From contig JAAFJC010000005.1 of the NCBI GenBank assembly GCA_013297925.1, positions 36,210 to 100,209 of the forward strand: a DNA stretch of 64,000 bases, read 5' to 3'. The stretch comes from Comamonadaceae bacterium (GTDB lineage Bacteria; Pseudomonadota; Gammaproteobacteria; Burkholderiales; Burkholderiaceae_C). Position numbers and translations under genes: made by a program. Positions 35,336 to 45,363 of the stretch are shown piece by piece (positions within the stretch are counted from its first letter, which is position 1; each line of letters opens with the position of its first letter). A model generated the notes under the pieces. The model had not been told where the DNA came from and made no database searches. It saw nothing but the letters and a program-made list of their open reading frames with translations.

Positions 35336-38300
35336 TCAAGGCTTCCAGTTTTTCAAGACTTCCAATGTCGCATCCGTGAGCTGATCAATCCTCGCGATCT
35401 GCTCGGCTGCATCCGATGGCCAGCCAGTCGTCTTGCAAGCATGCTCAAGATCAGAGCAAGCATTTGACAAGACCATCGCACCCACATTCGATGCCGAGCC
35501 CTTGAGTGCATGCGCACGCAAGGAAAGAAGAGCGGGATCAGTGGTGGCTAAGCTGGCATTGATGTCATCGCGGCGCATTGGCGCATCTTGAATGAAAAGC
35601 CCCATGACCTCGCGCGTCATACTCAGCTCTTCATCATCAAACTCTTTGAACTGATCCAGACGGCTCCAGTCGATCAAATCTTGCTCAGACTCATCCTTCA
35701 CCGCGTTTCGAGGCTCATTTTCTATAAGAGCCGGCATAGAATCTGCGGGAGCAGCTACCAAATCGATAGCGCCTTCATCAATCCGTGCGTACTGTGCCAA
35801 GCCTGCGGACAACTCGTCGATGCGCAGCGGCTTGGGTAGGAAACCGATCATGCCAGCATCCAAACAGCGCTGGCGATCTTCTTCCATCACCGATGCCGTC
35901 AGTGCAATGATCGGTGGCGCAGCACTGCCGTGCTCAGCAATGATCAAGCGCGCTGAGCCATAGCCATCGAGCACTGGCATATTGGCATCCATGAGCACGG
36001 CAGCAAAGCGTTTGCCGCCAGCTTGCAAGGAAGCAGCTACGCTATCAAAGGCTTGCTGGCCATCCATCACACTCACGGATTCATAGCCCAGCTTGGTGAG
36101 CATGCTGACTGCCACTTTGATGTTGACCAAATTATCGTCAGCCACCAAGATCGTTTGGTTTTTGGTGGTGACTACTTTGGGCACAACCACTGGATTCATC
36201 GCACTGTTGACGTACAAAATACGCGCCAATATATTGAAGAGCTGAGCTTGCCGATAAGGCTTGAGCAAGCGACCAGCAAATTGATGGGCTTCCTGCTCGC
36301 TGGGCAAAGTACCCGATGTGAGCAACACCAACTGCGCCTTGGGCTTGATCTTGTGCAGCGCCTGCGCCAGCATCAGCCCATCCATCTCGGGCATGTGCAT
36401 ATCGGTAACGACCACATCTGCATCGCGCGTAGCCAACCATTGCAAGGCTTCAGGTGCATTGTTAAATGCCACTGTGTTCATCTTCCAGCGTTTGAGCTGC
36501 TTGTCCAAAATCTGGATATTCACAGGCATATCGTCCACGATCACTGCCAGCTTGCCTTCTAGGCTGGCCAGCTCCATGATCGAGGTTTCAGATTGATCGG
36601 GCGCATCGCTGTAGTGCATGCGAGCGGTGAACCAAAAGGTCGAGCCCTGCCCCATGTCAGACTCCAGCCCCACCGCGCCACCCATCATCTCGGCCAAGCG
36701 CTTGCAAATCGCCAAGCCCAAGCCTGTACCACCGTATTTGCGGGTGGTGGATGCATCGACTTGCGTGAAGGATTGAAACAGCGCAGCTTGGCGCTCTTTC
36801 GGAATGCCAATGCCAGAATCTTTTACACGGAATTCAATCAATGCACCGGGCCGCGGTACGTCATCAATCACGCGTTTCTCATCAAAATCTTCTTTCAGAT
36901 GCGCCGTAACGACGATCTGCCCCTTCTCGGTGAACTTGATGGCATTGCCCAGAAAATTCAGCAGGATTTGGCGCAGGCGCGTGATGTCGCCGCGCACCCA
37001 GGCGGGTACATCGTCGCCCACATCGACCAGCAGCTCCAGCCCCTTCTCCCGCGCACGAGAAGCACCAATATCGCAAGCCTCTTCAATCGCCCCCTGCAAA
37101 GAAAGCGGCTCACTTTCTAGATCCATCTTTCCTGATTCGATCTTAGAAAAATCCAAGATGTCGTTGATCACCGACAGCAGTTGATCGCTGGATACCCGCA
37201 TCGTGTGCAGGAAGTCCTGTTGCTCATCGTTGAGCGGCGTATCAGCCATCAGCGTTGTCATGCCCACAACGCCATTGAGTGGCGTACGGATCTCATGGCT
37301 CATGGTGGCGAGGAAGGCAGCTTTGGCTTTGGCCGCTTGCAGCGCCTCTTCGCGCGACTCCTCCAGCTGCTTCGTACGTATTGCCACGCGTTCTTCCAAA
37401 TGCTCATTGGCATCCAGCAAGGCTTGCTTTTGCTCTTCAATAGACGCGCGATTGATTTGGATTTCCTGAGCACTCTCATGCAGTGTGCGCGCTAACTGCC
37501 GCACCTCCAGCACCTGCGCTTTTGATTGCAGAGCGGGCACCTCGCCGCGCCCCATCTGAATGGCCGCCTGCATCAACGTGCGAAAGCGCTGAGACAAGCG
37601 CCAAGCCAGCACGGCAGCCAGCACTGCGCCCAAGCCCACCACAATCGCCATCAGCGTCAAGGCATGTTTGAGGCCGGCGAGCACTTCGCTGGAAAAATCC
37701 ATCTCTGGCGCGGCGACGATCAGGGTCAGCGGCAGACCCAAATGCTCGGCAAAGGGCCGCATCGAGACCAAGGTTTCGCCGGCAGCGGTTTGTATCGCTC
37801 CATTGAAGCGCTCGCGCTGCACCGAATCCGCTTTGTATTTACCGATCAAGGAGCGAATTTGCGCAAACGCTTCGCGCTCAATCGGATTGGCGCTACTGCT
37901 GGGTGATTGGCGCTCTATTTTTCCGCCTTGCTCAACAAACAAGGGATCCCCCGTTGAGGTGGCCACCAGCATGCCTGTATCGTCCACAATGAAGGCCACT
38001 CCCCGCGCAGAGATGTTGATGATTTGCAGGGCTTCAGACAGCTGTTTCAAATACAAATCCGCAGCAAACACCCCAAGCACGCTGCCATCATCTTCAAAAA
38101 CAGGCTGAGCCACTGTGATGAGCAATTGCTTCTTGGACGCCGAGAGGTACACTGGCGTAAAAACACGCTCACGCTTGTTCACAGCCTCGGCATACCAAGG
38201 CCGGGTACGCGGCTCATAATTTTTTGCCTCGGGATCGAGCTTTTGACTGCGATCTCCGGGAGCCACCGCAGAATAGAACTGCCGCCCCTCATCGCCTTGG

Positions 38301-38746
38301 CGGCGAATGCCAATGCGCATCAAGCCAGTGCCGCCGCGTGCGATTTGCTCCACGCCATGAAATTCGCCTTTGTTGGTACCCAAGTAAAGATACGGCACAT
38401 CAGCGGCCATGCGCGTGAGCGATGTCGCTAATTTTTCAAACTCTTCGGGTTGGTTGAGCAAGCGACGTGCAGTCTTGGTTTGTGCATCGCTGGGAGCTGG
38501 AGGGATGAGACCGTTGAGCACCAACCCAGCTGTTTGCAATTGCACCTCAGCATCGGCCTGCACACGCTGCACCACGTCGTTGATGATCTTGGCCGAAAGC
38601 TTATCGACCGTCTGCGTGTTGCTTTTGTATAGCAGCCAGCCCACCAGCATGGCGGGCACGATCGCAAACACCAAAAGCATCGTCATGGAGAGGCTGCGAA
38701 CTGTCCAGCCACCGCGCTCCTGTCGCGCGCGTTCAATCGTCTTCAT
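35336..38746 (-). CDS. Hybrid histidine kinase with Cache domain, two receivers and HPt
   Basis: A 1136-residue inner membrane hybrid kinase. Order: membrane helix (about 22-41), periplasmic dCache domain (about 50-350), second helix (about 362-382), HAMP and coiled coil (about 385-475), HisKA with His484 in [12 protein letters not shown], HATPase with DSGIGIP and GGTGLGLA (about 590-710), receiver 1 with Asp782, receiver 2 with Asp920, and HPt with His1079 in [13 protein letters not shown]. All phosphorelay residues are present. Residues about 993-1008 between receiver 2 and HPt derive from a family A repeat. ATG 38746 follows the neighbouring gene's stop by 11 bases; the longer frame would overlap it. 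Confidence 0.9.
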   Translation of the reverse strand: MKTIERARQERGGWTVRSLSMTMLLVFAIVPAMLVGWLLYKSNTQTVDKLSAKIINDVVQRVQADAEVQLQTAGLVLNGLIPPAPSDAQTKTARRLLNQPEEFEKLATSLTRMAADVPYLYLGTNKGEFHGVEQIARGGTGLMRIGIRRQGDEGRQFYSAVAPGDRSQKLDPEAKNYEPRTRPWYAEAVNKRERVFTPVYLSASKKQLLITVAQPVFEDDGSVLGVFAADLYLKQLSEALQIINISARGVAFIVDDTGMLVATSTGDPLFVEQGGKIERQSPSSSANPIEREAFAQIRSLIGKYKADSVQRERFNGAIQTAAGETLVSMRPFAEHLGLPLTLIVAAPEMDFSSEVLAGLKHALTLMAIVVGLGAVLAAVLAWRLSQRFRTLMQAAIQMGRGEVPALQSKAQVLEVRQLARTLHESAQEIQINRASIEEQKQALLDANEHLEERVAIRTKQLEESREEALQAAKAKAAFLATMSHEIRTPLNGVVGMTTLMADTPLNDEQQDFLHTMRVSSDQLLSVINDILDFSKIESGKMDLESEPLSLQGAIEEACDIGASRAREKGLELLVDVGDDVPAWVRGDITRLRQILLNFLGNAIKFTEKGQIVVTAHLKEDFDEKRVIDDVPRPGALIEFRVKDSGIGIPKERQAALFQSFTQVDASTTRKYGGTGLGLAICKRLAEMMGGAVGLESDMGQGSTFWFTARMHYSDAPDQSETSIMELASLEGKLAVIVDDMPVNIQILDKQLKRWKMNTVAFNNAPEALQWLATRDADVVVTDMHMPEMDGLMLAQALHKIKPKAQLVLLTSGTLPSEQEAHQFAGRLLKPYRQAQLFNILARILYVNSAMNPVVVPKVVTTKNQTILVADDNLVNIKVAVSMLTKLGYESVSVMDGQQAFDSVAASLQAGGKRFAAVLMDANMPVLDGYGSARLIIAEHGSAAPPIIALTASVMEEDRQRCLDAGMIGFLPKPLRIDELSAGLAQYARIDEGAIDLVAAPADSMPALIENEPRNAVKDESEQDLIDWSRLDQFKEFDDEELSMTREVMGLFIQDAPMRRDDINASLATTDPALLSLRAHALKGSASNVGAMVLSNACSDLEHACKTTGWPSDAAEQIARIDQLTDATLEVLKNWKP
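35728..35770 (-). repeat. Family A repeat, in-frame in the hybrid kinase gene
   Basis: Reversed copy: GAGCCGGCATAGAATCTGCG followed by GGAGCAGCTACCAAATCGATAGC. The host reads [14 protein letters not shown], an alanine-rich linker between two domains. Similarity continues down to about 35700. Confidence 0.88.
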
Positions 38747-38757
38747 CTCAGCGTCTT

Positions 38758-39873
38758 TCAATGATGCAAGCCAAGTATTTCCACCGCATCCACTCCACCA
38801 GCGCGCCCTGGCACAGCCACCATACCGCGCCGGCCAATACGGGCAGCGCGATCCAGTAAATGATTGGTTTGTACCGTAGCCGCAATGGCCCAATCGGGCG
38901 GTTGAGCGCCTTGGAAAAACTTCAGTGTCGTACTCACCGCCTCACCCACAGGTGTCGATTGCGAGCTGGTAGAGAACAAACCATCGAGTTTGGTAAACGT
39001 CACGGGGCCGCTGTGCAAAGCGATGTTGAGCGAAAATTTTGGCAAATTCCGCTCGGCGAAGCGCTGGTTCACAAAGTTATCCAGTCGTTTGCAACCGTCG
39101 ATCAGGCCCAGCGCCGCTTTCACGGCGCGCAGCGCATGATTCACCGATTGACTGTCGCCACTTTCCACAAACACACACAGCATGCCATCGCCCACAAACT
39201 GCATATGCCGCGCGCCAAAGAGATGCACGGTATCGCCCACGCCTGAATAAAACTGCGTGATCACTTCGCCCAGCTCGTTGGTGGAGAGGCGCTGCGTCCA
39301 CTGCGTATAGTCGCGCACATCGGCATACAGCACCGTGGCGCTAGGATGGCGCTCATTGCCTTCAAACTGTCCACTGTCTGGCCACTGCTCAGACAGCTCC
39401 TTGGCCATGCGCCTTTCATACAAACGGCCAATTTTTTCTTGCTGCTCGGCCAATGCCGTGGCTACCGCCTGATCAACCTTCTGCGCTTGGGCAGCCTCTA
39501 CCCGCACGAGCTTAGACAGCTGCGTGTTCACGGCATCGCGCAGCTCTTGAGGAGCAAAAGGTTTGGTGAGGTAATCATCAGCCCCTGTTGTCATGCCTTG
39601 GCGCATATGGGCACGATCCTGCAAGGAGGTGAGCAAAATGATGGGGGTGGTGGAAATGTCTTCATTGGCGCGCACGGCCTCAAGCACACCGAAGCCATCC
39701 AGATGAGGCATCTGCACATCGCTGACCACAAGATCGGGCTTGTGCTCACGGATCAAAGCCAAGCCTTGCGCGCCATCGTTTGCAGCGAGCACGTCATAGC
39801 CTTCTTTGCGCAGCACTGCGGACACCAGCACACGGGTGCTCGCATCATCATCCATCACAACGATCAAGGGCAT
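38758..39873 (-). CDS. Response regulator with class III adenylate/guanylate cyclase domain
   Basis: A 371-residue two-domain protein. Residues 1-125 are a receiver with the acidic pocket MDDD, phosphoacceptor in LVVSDVQMPHLDG, and the lysine in DDYLTKPF. A helical linker (about 130-175) leads to a class III nucleotide cyclase domain (about 180-371), with the two metal-binding aspartates in TVLYADVRDYTQW and MQFVGDGMLCVF. The product (cAMP or cGMP) cannot be read from the sequence. The hybrid kinase gene follows after 11 bases and is the likely phosphate donor. Confidence 0.87.
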   Translation of the reverse strand: MPLIVVMDDDASTRVLVSAVLRKEGYDVLAANDGAQGLALIREHKPDLVVSDVQMPHLDGFGVLEAVRANEDISTTPIILLTSLQDRAHMRQGMTTGADDYLTKPFAPQELRDAVNTQLSKLVRVEAAQAQKVDQAVATALAEQQEKIGRLYERRMAKELSEQWPDSGQFEGNERHPSATVLYADVRDYTQWTQRLSTNELGEVITQFYSGVGDTVHLFGARHMQFVGDGMLCVFVESGDSQSVNHALRAVKAALGLIDGCKRLDNFVNQRFAERNLPKFSLNIALHSGPVTFTKLDGLFSTSSQSTPVGEAVSTTLKFFQGAQPPDWAIAATVQTNHLLDRAARIGRRGMVAVPGRAGGVDAVEILGLHH

Positions 39874-39892
39874 GGTGTCATCTCCAATCGCG

Positions 39893-40798
39893 TTAATTTA
39901 AACTGGCCATGCAGGCCTGCTGTATATCATTTGAAAAAACAAGCTGCACATGAGCATAGCCTGCAATGTGTTGATTGTCCGCGCCGGGCAAGGTCGCGGT
40001 GTTGGCGGGGAAGACGATATTGTCACAATGGGAGAAGTAGCAGGTGCAATACTTCGCAAAATCGTGGGGTAAGAGAGACGCATTTTCCATCAGCCATTTA
40101 CTGGCTTGGCGCATTTGGTGGCCATTGAGCGTGTGCGAGGCTGCGGCTATAGCTGTGCCGTGATGCGGTGTGCCGAGGGTAAAAATGCGGTGAATGCGCT
40201 GCATATCGCCACTTTTTCCAACGTGCTTTGCTGCCCAAGCGCGAATCGCCAAGCCGCCCATGCTGTGGCCGACCAGCACAGGGGGCAAGCCTGTGGCTTG
40301 TTCGACTTGCTTGATTGCAGCTTCTACGGCGTCTGCGTATTCACTGATCGAGCCAAAAGCAGGCTCTAAATCTACAGCCATAAAAGTAAGCTGCTTCTGG
40401 CGAAGCTGCCTCATCCAATCTGTCCAAAGCGCGCGATTGCAGAAAAAGCCGTGTACAAGCACGATGCCGCGCTGATTCGGTGTGAGCTTCAGGTTGTTGG
40501 CGATGGCTAGATGACGAAACGGCTGCCACCAGGTAAAAACTTTGGTAGCGACTTGCCACTCGGAGAACCAAGCCCCAAGCCATTGCCCCAAGCTTGCTGG
40601 CCGCACCATCTTTTCGCTGCGATTGATCAGCGCCGCCCAAATGCACTGAATGCCCAAAAGCAAGGGCGTAACCAACAATGGCGCTAAAAGGCTAGCGACG
40701 GCCCACGCACGATGGTTGCCCCAAGCCCATGCGGCCAGCGCCCACCAAAAAATAAAACTGCCCAGCGTGATCACGCGCTGGAGCCAAGCATTTGTCAT
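39893..40798 (-). CDS. Alpha/beta hydrolase (lipase/esterase)
   Basis: A 301-residue alpha/beta hydrolase. Two N-terminal hydrophobic segments (about 10-30 and 32-55) suggest membrane attachment. The hydrolase part has the oxyanion block GIVLVHGFFCNRALWTDW, the nucleophile elbow PVLVGHSMGGLAIRAW and a final histidine near GADNQHIAGYAHVQL. It resembles bacterial triacylglycerol lipases and cutinase-like esterases. ATG 40798 is preferred over the frame start at 40867. The substrate is not known. Confidence 0.8.
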   Translation of the reverse strand: MTNAWLQRVITLGSFIFWWALAAWAWGNHRAWAVASLLAPLLVTPLLLGIQCIWAALINRSEKMVRPASLGQWLGAWFSEWQVATKVFTWWQPFRHLAIANNLKLTPNQRGIVLVHGFFCNRALWTDWMRQLRQKQLTFMAVDLEPAFGSISEYADAVEAAIKQVEQATGLPPVLVGHSMGGLAIRAWAAKHVGKSGDMQRIHRIFTLGTPHHGTAIAAASHTLNGHQMRQASKWLMENASLLPHDFAKYCTCYFSHCDNIVFPANTATLPGADNQHIAGYAHVQLVFSNDIQQACMASLN

Positions 40799-40871
40799 TG
40801 AATTTCCTGTCGTCCAATGCTGATGATACAGACAGATGAGGGCGACGCGCGAGAAAATGTGTCGCAAAAGA

Positions 40872-40914
40872 AAATCCCTGCGGCCATCAAATGCATGAAG
40901 GCAGGCAGGGATTT
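40872..40914 (-). terminator. Terminator after tRNA-Met
   Basis: The stem AAATCCCTGC/GCAGGGATTT encloses a 23-base loop and is followed on the minus strand by TTCTTTTG. It starts seven bases beyond the tRNA 3' end. Confidence 0.7.
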
Positions 40915-40920
40915 CAGATC

Positions 40921-40997
40921 TGGTGGTGATAGGTGGATTTGAACCACCGACATCAGCATTATGAATGCTGCGCTCTAACCAACTGAGCTATATCACC
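40921..40997 (-). tRNA. tRNA-Met (CAT), elongator type
   Basis: The minus strand gives a full cloverleaf beginning GGTGATATAGCTCAGTTGG and ending ATCACCACCA with encoded CCA. The stem CAGCA/TGCTG encloses loop TTCATAA, giving anticodon CAT. The first base pair is G-C and the T-arm is GGTGG/CCACC, unlike initiator tRNA. A lysidine-modified isoleucine tRNA cannot be fully excluded. Confidence 0.92.
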
Positions 40998-41034
40998 AGA
41001 GGAACAAGATTATACCGAAGATTGTTTCCGTACT

Positions 41035-41811
41035 TTATTCGTGCTTGAAAGCGGCTTTGCGCTTGTTCACAAACGCATCCATGCCTTCTTTTTGGTCGCT
41101 GGTGGCAAAAAGCGCGTGGAACAAGCGTCGTTCAAACATCACGCCATCGCTCAGGCCGCTCTCAAACGCGCGATTCACGCTTTCCTTCGCTGCCATCACC
41201 GCGATTTGGCTGTATTCACAAATCATGTTGGCAGCAGCGAGCACTTCGTCTTGCAGGCCAGCCAAAGGTACGACCCGGCTCACCAGCCCCGCGCGCTCAG
41301 CCTCTGCCGCGTCCATCATGCGACCCGTCAAAGCCATATCCATCGCCTTGGCCTTGCCCACTGCGCGCGGCAGGCGCTGCGTGCCGCCCGCGCCGGGAAT
41401 GATGCCCAGCTTGATCTCGGGCTGGCCGAATTTCGCGTTATCCGCTGCGATGATGAAATCGCACATCATCGCCAGCTCGCAGCCACCGCCCAGCGCAAAG
41501 CCGCTAACTGCAGCAATCACCGGCTTGCGAATGCCGCGAATCGTTTCCCAATTCTTGGTGATGTAGTCGCCCTTGTACACATCAGCAAAGCTGTAGGTCG
41601 CCATTGCGCCAATGTCTGCGCCTGCAGCAAAAGCTTTCTCGCTGCCCGTGATGATCATGCAGCCAATCGCGGGGTCAGCATCAAAGGCCTTAAGCGCCGC
41701 GCCCAGCTCGTCCATGAGTTGGCCGTTCAAGGCGTTGAGTTGTTTGGGGCGGTTCAGTGTGATCTTGCCCACTGAGCCGAGCGTTTCTGAAATGAGGAGT
41801 TCGTAGGTCAT
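41035..41811 (-). CDS. Enoyl-CoA hydratase (PaaF-like)
   Basis: A 258-residue crotonase-fold hydratase. The oxyanion and catalytic regions are [69 protein letters not shown] with the two catalytic glutamates, and a normal C-terminus. Phenylacetate-type hydratases and short-chain beta-oxidation hydratases look alike; divergence from paaG suggests the former. ATG 41811 begins the conserved protein; 40 upstream codons are open but unlike the family. Confidence 0.88.
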   Translation of the reverse strand: MTYELLISETLGSVGKITLNRPKQLNALNGQLMDELGAALKAFDADPAIGCMIITGSEKAFAAGADIGAMATYSFADVYKGDYITKNWETIRGIRKPVIAAVSGFALGGGCELAMMCDFIIAADNAKFGQPEIKLGIIPGAGGTQRLPRAVGKAKAMDMALTGRMMDAAEAERAGLVSRVVPLAGLQDEVLAAANMICEYSQIAVMAAKESVNRAFESGLSDGVMFERRLFHALFATSDQKEGMDAFVNKRKAAFKHE

Positions 41812-41914
41812 GCACCAATCATAGCGCCGCTGGAGAAACTCGCCTCCCAACAGAATTTCCCGACTACGCGGTTGGGAAATGTATTTTTGGAGTAAATTAA
41901 GGCTTGGAGACACC

Positions 41915-42721
41915 ATGACCGAACAAACCATCCTCTATGAAGAGCGGGCCGCTGGCAACGCAAAAATCGCGCTGATCACGCTCAATCGCCCTGCTGCGCT
42001 CAACAGCTTTATTCCCGCGATGCATGAAGCGCTGCGCGCGGCCTTGGCCAAAGCCAGTGCTGACGGGGACATCAGAGCCTGCGTCATCACCGGCGCAGGG
42101 CGTGGCTTTTGCGCAGGCGCAGATTTGGGTAGCTTTGATTTCACGCCCGGCCGAGGCTTGAAAGAGCGCGGCAATCCCGGGCCAGTGATTGAGGCTCAAT
42201 TCAACCCGACAGCCCGCGCTGTCATGAATCTGCGCATGCCCACGATCTGCGCTGTGAATGGCGTAGCAGCGGGCGCAGGCGCATCGCTCGTGATGAGCTG
42301 CGATATGGCGATTGCCGCGCCCGGCGCCAGCTTTGTGCAGGCGTTCAGCAAGATTGGCTTGATCCCTGATGCCGGCGGCTCTTGGCTGCTGCCGCAGCGG
42401 CTGGGGTTGGCGCGCGCGCTTGGCTTGGCATTCACGGGGGACAAGCTCTCGGCCGCGCAGGCCAAGGAATTTGGGATGATCTGGGATGTGCAAGACGATG
42501 CGCTAGGTGCAGCGCTGGCTCTGGCCGAGAAGCTCGCGCAAATGCCAACCCAAGCCTTGGTGGAAACTCGGCGCTTGCTGCGCACAGCACAAAATCGCAG
42601 CTTCGATCAGCAGCTCGACATTGAGCGCGATGCACAAACCGCGATGGGCATGACGGATGACTACATCGAAGGTGTGAACGCCTTTTTGCAAAAGCGCGTG
42701 CCGCAGTTCAAAGGGCAATGA
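41915..42721 (+). CDS. paaG: Ring-epoxide isomerase PaaG
   Basis: A 268-residue crotonase-fold isomerase matching PaaG, which converts 1,2-epoxyphenylacetyl-CoA into the oxepin in aerobic phenylacetate breakdown. Blocks include [41 protein letters not shown], and [21 protein letters not shown] with the catalytic aspartate region. The start at 41915 has TTGGAGA upstream. paaI overlaps it by four bases. Confidence 0.88.
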   Translation: MTEQTILYEERAAGNAKIALITLNRPAALNSFIPAMHEALRAALAKASADGDIRACVITGAGRGFCAGADLGSFDFTPGRGLKERGNPGPVIEAQFNPTARAVMNLRMPTICAVNGVAAGAGASLVMSCDMAIAAPGASFVQAFSKIGLIPDAGGSWLLPQRLGLARALGLAFTGDKLSAAQAKEFGMIWDVQDDALGAALALAEKLAQMPTQALVETRRLLRTAQNRSFDQQLDIERDAQTAMGMTDDYIEGVNAFLQKRVPQFKGQ

Positions 42722-43155
42722 GCATGACTGCCAACGAACTGGCCACAGCGGTCGGCGAGCAAATGTTTGCCAGTGATGTTGCCTCACGCGAGACCATGGG
42801 CATGCGGCTGCTTGAATGCAAACCGGGCTACGCGCGCATGAGCATGGAGATCAAATCCCTGCACTTGAATGGCCACAAAATTTGCCATGGCGGCTTCATC
42901 TTCACACTCGCCGATTCCACATTTGCCTTTGCCTGCAACTCGCACAACAAAATCGCCGTAGCCGCTGGTTGCAGCATCGAGTTCCTCAAACCTGGCCAGC
43001 TTGGCGACGTACTCACCTGCGAAGGCATTGAGCAAACGCTCTCAGGCCGCCACGGCATTTACGACATGAAGGTGACCAATCAAAACGGCGAAGTGATCGC
43101 GATGTTTCGCGGTAAGTCTGCTCAAATCCAAGGCTCGGTATTGGCAGCGCCTTAA
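42718..43155 (+). CDS. paaI: Hydroxyphenylacetyl-CoA thioesterase PaaI
   Basis: A 145-residue hotdog-fold thioesterase. It shows the PaaI pattern HLNGHKICHGGFIFTLADSTFAFACNSHN, with the catalytic aspartate in LADS, and GRHGIYDMKVTNQNGEVIAMFRG. PaaI rescues CoA from dead-end ring-hydroxylated thioesters. It starts in the paaG stop (ATGA) and is followed by a family A repeat and paaK. Confidence 0.9.
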   Translation: MSMTANELATAVGEQMFASDVASRETMGMRLLECKPGYARMSMEIKSLHLNGHKICHGGFIFTLADSTFAFACNSHNKIAVAAGCSIEFLKPGQLGDVLTCEGIEQTLSGRHGIYDMKVTNQNGEVIAMFRGKSAQIQGSVLAAP

Positions 43156-43160
43156 ATTCA

Positions 43161-43206
43161 TTGACTACTGATTTAATAGCACTCCGCGCAGTATTCATGC
43201 CGGCGA
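43161..43206 (+). repeat. Family A repeat, between paaI and paaK
   Basis: TTGACTACTGATTTAATAGC is followed by ACTCCGCGCAG and TATTCATGCCGGCGA. Similarity runs on to about 43234, through the start of paaK, so the repeat may supply the paaK start region. Confidence 0.92.
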
Positions 43207-43216
43207 AAGATCGAAA

Positions 43217-44518
43217 ATGCTTCAAAAAACATCATTTTTATTGGAATCCATCGAGAAAGCACCGATTGCCGAGCTGCGCGCCTTGCAACTCAAGCGCCTG
43301 CAATCCACACTCGCGCATGCCTATGAAAATTCGCCGGTGTATCGCGCCAAATTTGATGCGGCTCGCGTGAAGCTCAGCGATGTGAAGACACTCGCCGATT
43401 TAAGCAAACTGCCTTTCACCACGAAGAAAGATTTGCGCGATGCTTATCCTTTTGGCATGTTCGCCGTGCTGCGTGAGCAAATCGTTCGCATTCATGCGAG
43501 CAGCGGCACGACCGGTAAGCCCACCGTGGTGGGCTACACGCAAAACGATATCGATATGTGGAGCAATCTCGTCGCTCGCTCCATCCGAGCCTCTGGCGCG
43601 AAGCCGGGCGATCTGGTGCATATCAGCTACGGCTATGGCCTCTTCACAGGCGGCTTGGGCGCGCATTACGGCGCAGAGAAATTAGGTTTAACTGTCGTGC
43701 CTTTCGGTGGCGGGCAAACAGAGCGGCAAGTGCAGCTCATCATGGATTTCAAGCCCACGATCATCATGGTCACGCCCAGCTACATGCTCGCGATTGCCGA
43801 TGAAATGGAGCGCCAAGGCATCGATCCGCGCAAGACAAGCCTGCGCATCGGCATCTTCGGCGCCGAGCCGTGGACGAATGAGATGCGCGCCTCGATTGAA
43901 GCGCGGCTGAATATTCAAGCCGTAGATATTTATGGCCTCTCCGAAGTGATGGGCCCCGGCGTGGCCAATGAATGCGTGGAGACGAAAGACGGCCCCACGA
44001 TTTGGGAAGACCATTTCTACCCCGAGATCATCGATCCCGAAACAGGCGCAGTGCTCCCCGATGGAGAATTCGGCGAACTCGTCTTCACCAGCCTCACCAA
44101 AGAAGCCCTGCCCATCATCCGCTACCGCACGCGAGACTTGACGCGCCTGCTCCCCGGCACCGCCCGCACGATGCGCCGCATGGAAAAAATCACCGGCCGC
44201 TCAGACGACATGATGATCGTGCGCGGCGTGAACGTTTTCCCCTCGCAGATCGAAGAGCTCATCCTCAAACAAGCTGCCCTCAGCGCACACTACCAATGCA
44301 TCCTGAGCAAGGACGGCCACCTCGATGCGCTCACCGTCGCAGTAGAAACCAAACCCGGTATCGCTATCGATTCAGAAGCAGCCCGCGCAGCATCCAAGGC
44401 GCTGGCGCACGATATCAAGACATATATTGGCTCATCGGCTGCGATTGAATTGCGCGCTGAGGGTGGTGTGGAGCGTAGTGCAGGCAAAGCCAAGCGCGTG
44501 GTGGATTTGCGCAAATAG
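43217..44518 (+). CDS. paaK: Phenylacetate-CoA ligase
   Basis: A 433-residue PaaK, which activates phenylacetate to its CoA thioester with ATP. The nucleotide loop is IHASSGTTGKPTVVGYT (about 91-107); further motifs are IYGLSEVMGPGVANEC, IIRYRTRDLTRLLPGT and GRSDDMMIVRGVNVFPSQIEE. Length is normal. Residues about 382-393 (AIDSEAARAASK) resemble the forward-frame peptide of the family A repeats, but the match is weak. The oxygenase genes paaABCDE are not in this window. Confidence 0.95.
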   Translation: MLQKTSFLLESIEKAPIAELRALQLKRLQSTLAHAYENSPVYRAKFDAARVKLSDVKTLADLSKLPFTTKKDLRDAYPFGMFAVLREQIVRIHASSGTTGKPTVVGYTQNDIDMWSNLVARSIRASGAKPGDLVHISYGYGLFTGGLGAHYGAEKLGLTVVPFGGGQTERQVQLIMDFKPTIIMVTPSYMLAIADEMERQGIDPRKTSLRIGIFGAEPWTNEMRASIEARLNIQAVDIYGLSEVMGPGVANECVETKDGPTIWEDHFYPEIIDPETGAVLPDGEFGELVFTSLTKEALPIIRYRTRDLTRLLPGTARTMRRMEKITGRSDDMMIVRGVNVFPSQIEELILKQAALSAHYQCILSKDGHLDALTVAVETKPGIAIDSEAARAASKALAHDIKTYIGSSAAIELRAEGGVERSAGKAKRVVDLRK

Positions 44519-44537
44519 TTTTATCTTCGGACAGAGC

Positions 44538-44650
44538 GGCCTCAGCTGCGCTTGGGCTGTCCCCCTCCACGAAAGTCCTCCGGCTGGCGCTGCGCGCGTG
44601 CCTCCCCCTTTATTTCGTTGAGGGAGACAACCCAATCACAGCCGAGGCCT
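44538..44650 (+). repeat. Family C hairpin element, left copy
   Basis: The whole stretch folds on itself: GGCCTCAGCTG and GGGCTGTCCCCCTCCACGAA pair with TTCGTTGAGGGAGACAACCC and CAGCCGAGGCC. The centre TCCTCCGGCTGGCGCTGCGC is shared, in inverted order, with the copy at 48068-48193. It lies between paaK and the TumE gene. Confidence 0.85.
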
Positions 44651-44686
44651 AACGGGCGCTCGAAAGCTATTGCCTATAGACCCTAT

Positions 44687-44706
44687 ATATTGCTAAAATG
44701 CAATAT
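44687..44706 (+). promoter_or_regulatory. Candidate operator of the TumE/TumA-like pair
   Basis: The inverted repeat ATATTGC/GCAATAT with six bases between lies immediately upstream of the toxin ATG at 44709. It fits autorepression; this is inference. Confidence 0.55.
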
Positions 44707-44708
44707 AA

Positions 44709-44996
44709 ATGAACCCAGCCACTTTGATTGCCAAAGCTAAGGAGGTACGAGACGACGACTCAATCATCGAGATCGTCGTTTGGCAAGTGCCCGAACCACT
44801 GGAGCCTTGTACTCACAGCTACAAATATAGGCTGTACTTTGGCACTGGCGGTGATTGCCACATTCGCTACGACAACGAGCGTGGCAAAGGCGATCATCGG
44901 CATGTGGCTGGCGAGGAAGAGCCCTATGCCTTTCAATCGCTGGATCAGCTTTTGACAGATTTCCAACGTGATATTGAGAACTGGAGCACCCCATGA
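44709..44996 (+). CDS. TumE-like toxin (DUF6516 type)
   Basis: A 95-residue protein that resembles the TumE/DUF6516 toxins. The conserved features are YKYRLYFGTGGDCHIRYDNERGKGDHRH with paired histidines and EEPYAFQSLDQLLTDFQRDIE at the C-terminus. The next gene, overlapping by four bases, encodes a winged-helix protein of the type that partners TumE. The toxic activity is not read from the sequence. The start follows a palindromic site. Confidence 0.78.
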   Translation: MNPATLIAKAKEVRDDDSIIEIVVWQVPEPLEPCTHSYKYRLYFGTGGDCHIRYDNERGKGDHRHVAGEEEPYAFQSLDQLLTDFQRDIENWSTP

Positions 44997-45352
44997 AAGC
45001 CATCATCGACATCGCCCCTCGAGCCTCCGTCTTCGCTGTAGCGCGAGCGCAAATCAGCAAGGCACAAACTCAACGCAAGCCGGTGGATTACCACCTCAGC
45101 TTTGAATCCGCACGCACCCTCTTCTCAGAACTCAGCCCCGCCCGCATCGACCTGCTCGAATCCCTGCGCCGTACAGGCCCCAGCTCCGTCTATGCCTTAG
45201 CCAAAGCCACACAACGCAACTACTCCAACGTCCACACCGACATCGCCAAACTCGAAGAGCACGGATTGGTAGAGCGAACACAAGACGATGCCGTGTTCGT
45301 TCCGTTTGATGCAGTTGAAATCAGGTTAGATTTGTTCCGAAAAGTCGCATAA
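44993..45352 (+). CDS. TumA-like winged-helix antitoxin
   Basis: A 119-residue protein with a helix-turn-helix of MarR-like type: RIDLLESLRRTGPSSVYALAKATQRNYSNVHTDIAKLEEHGLVERT (about 49-95), then a short wing (DDAVFVPFDAVEIRL). This is the HVO_A0114-like DNA-binding family, frequently second in TumE operons. It overlaps the toxin gene by four bases. Toxin-first order is typical of this pair. Confidence 0.8.
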   Translation: MKAIIDIAPRASVFAVARAQISKAQTQRKPVDYHLSFESARTLFSELSPARIDLLESLRRTGPSSVYALAKATQRNYSNVHTDIAKLEEHGLVERTQDDAVFVPFDAVEIRLDLFRKVA

Positions 45353-45363
45353 CTTCCCAAATT

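Noticed and set aside
40921-40997. The CAT tRNA as isoleucine (lysidine) tRNA
   Set aside because: Arm sequences fit the elongator methionine form better, although the anticodon alone cannot decide.
44352-44397. A family A repeat inside paaK
   Set aside because: ATCGCTATCGATTCAGAAGC and CCGCGCAG are suggestive and in the right frame, but the GCCGGC end is absent and the match could be chance.
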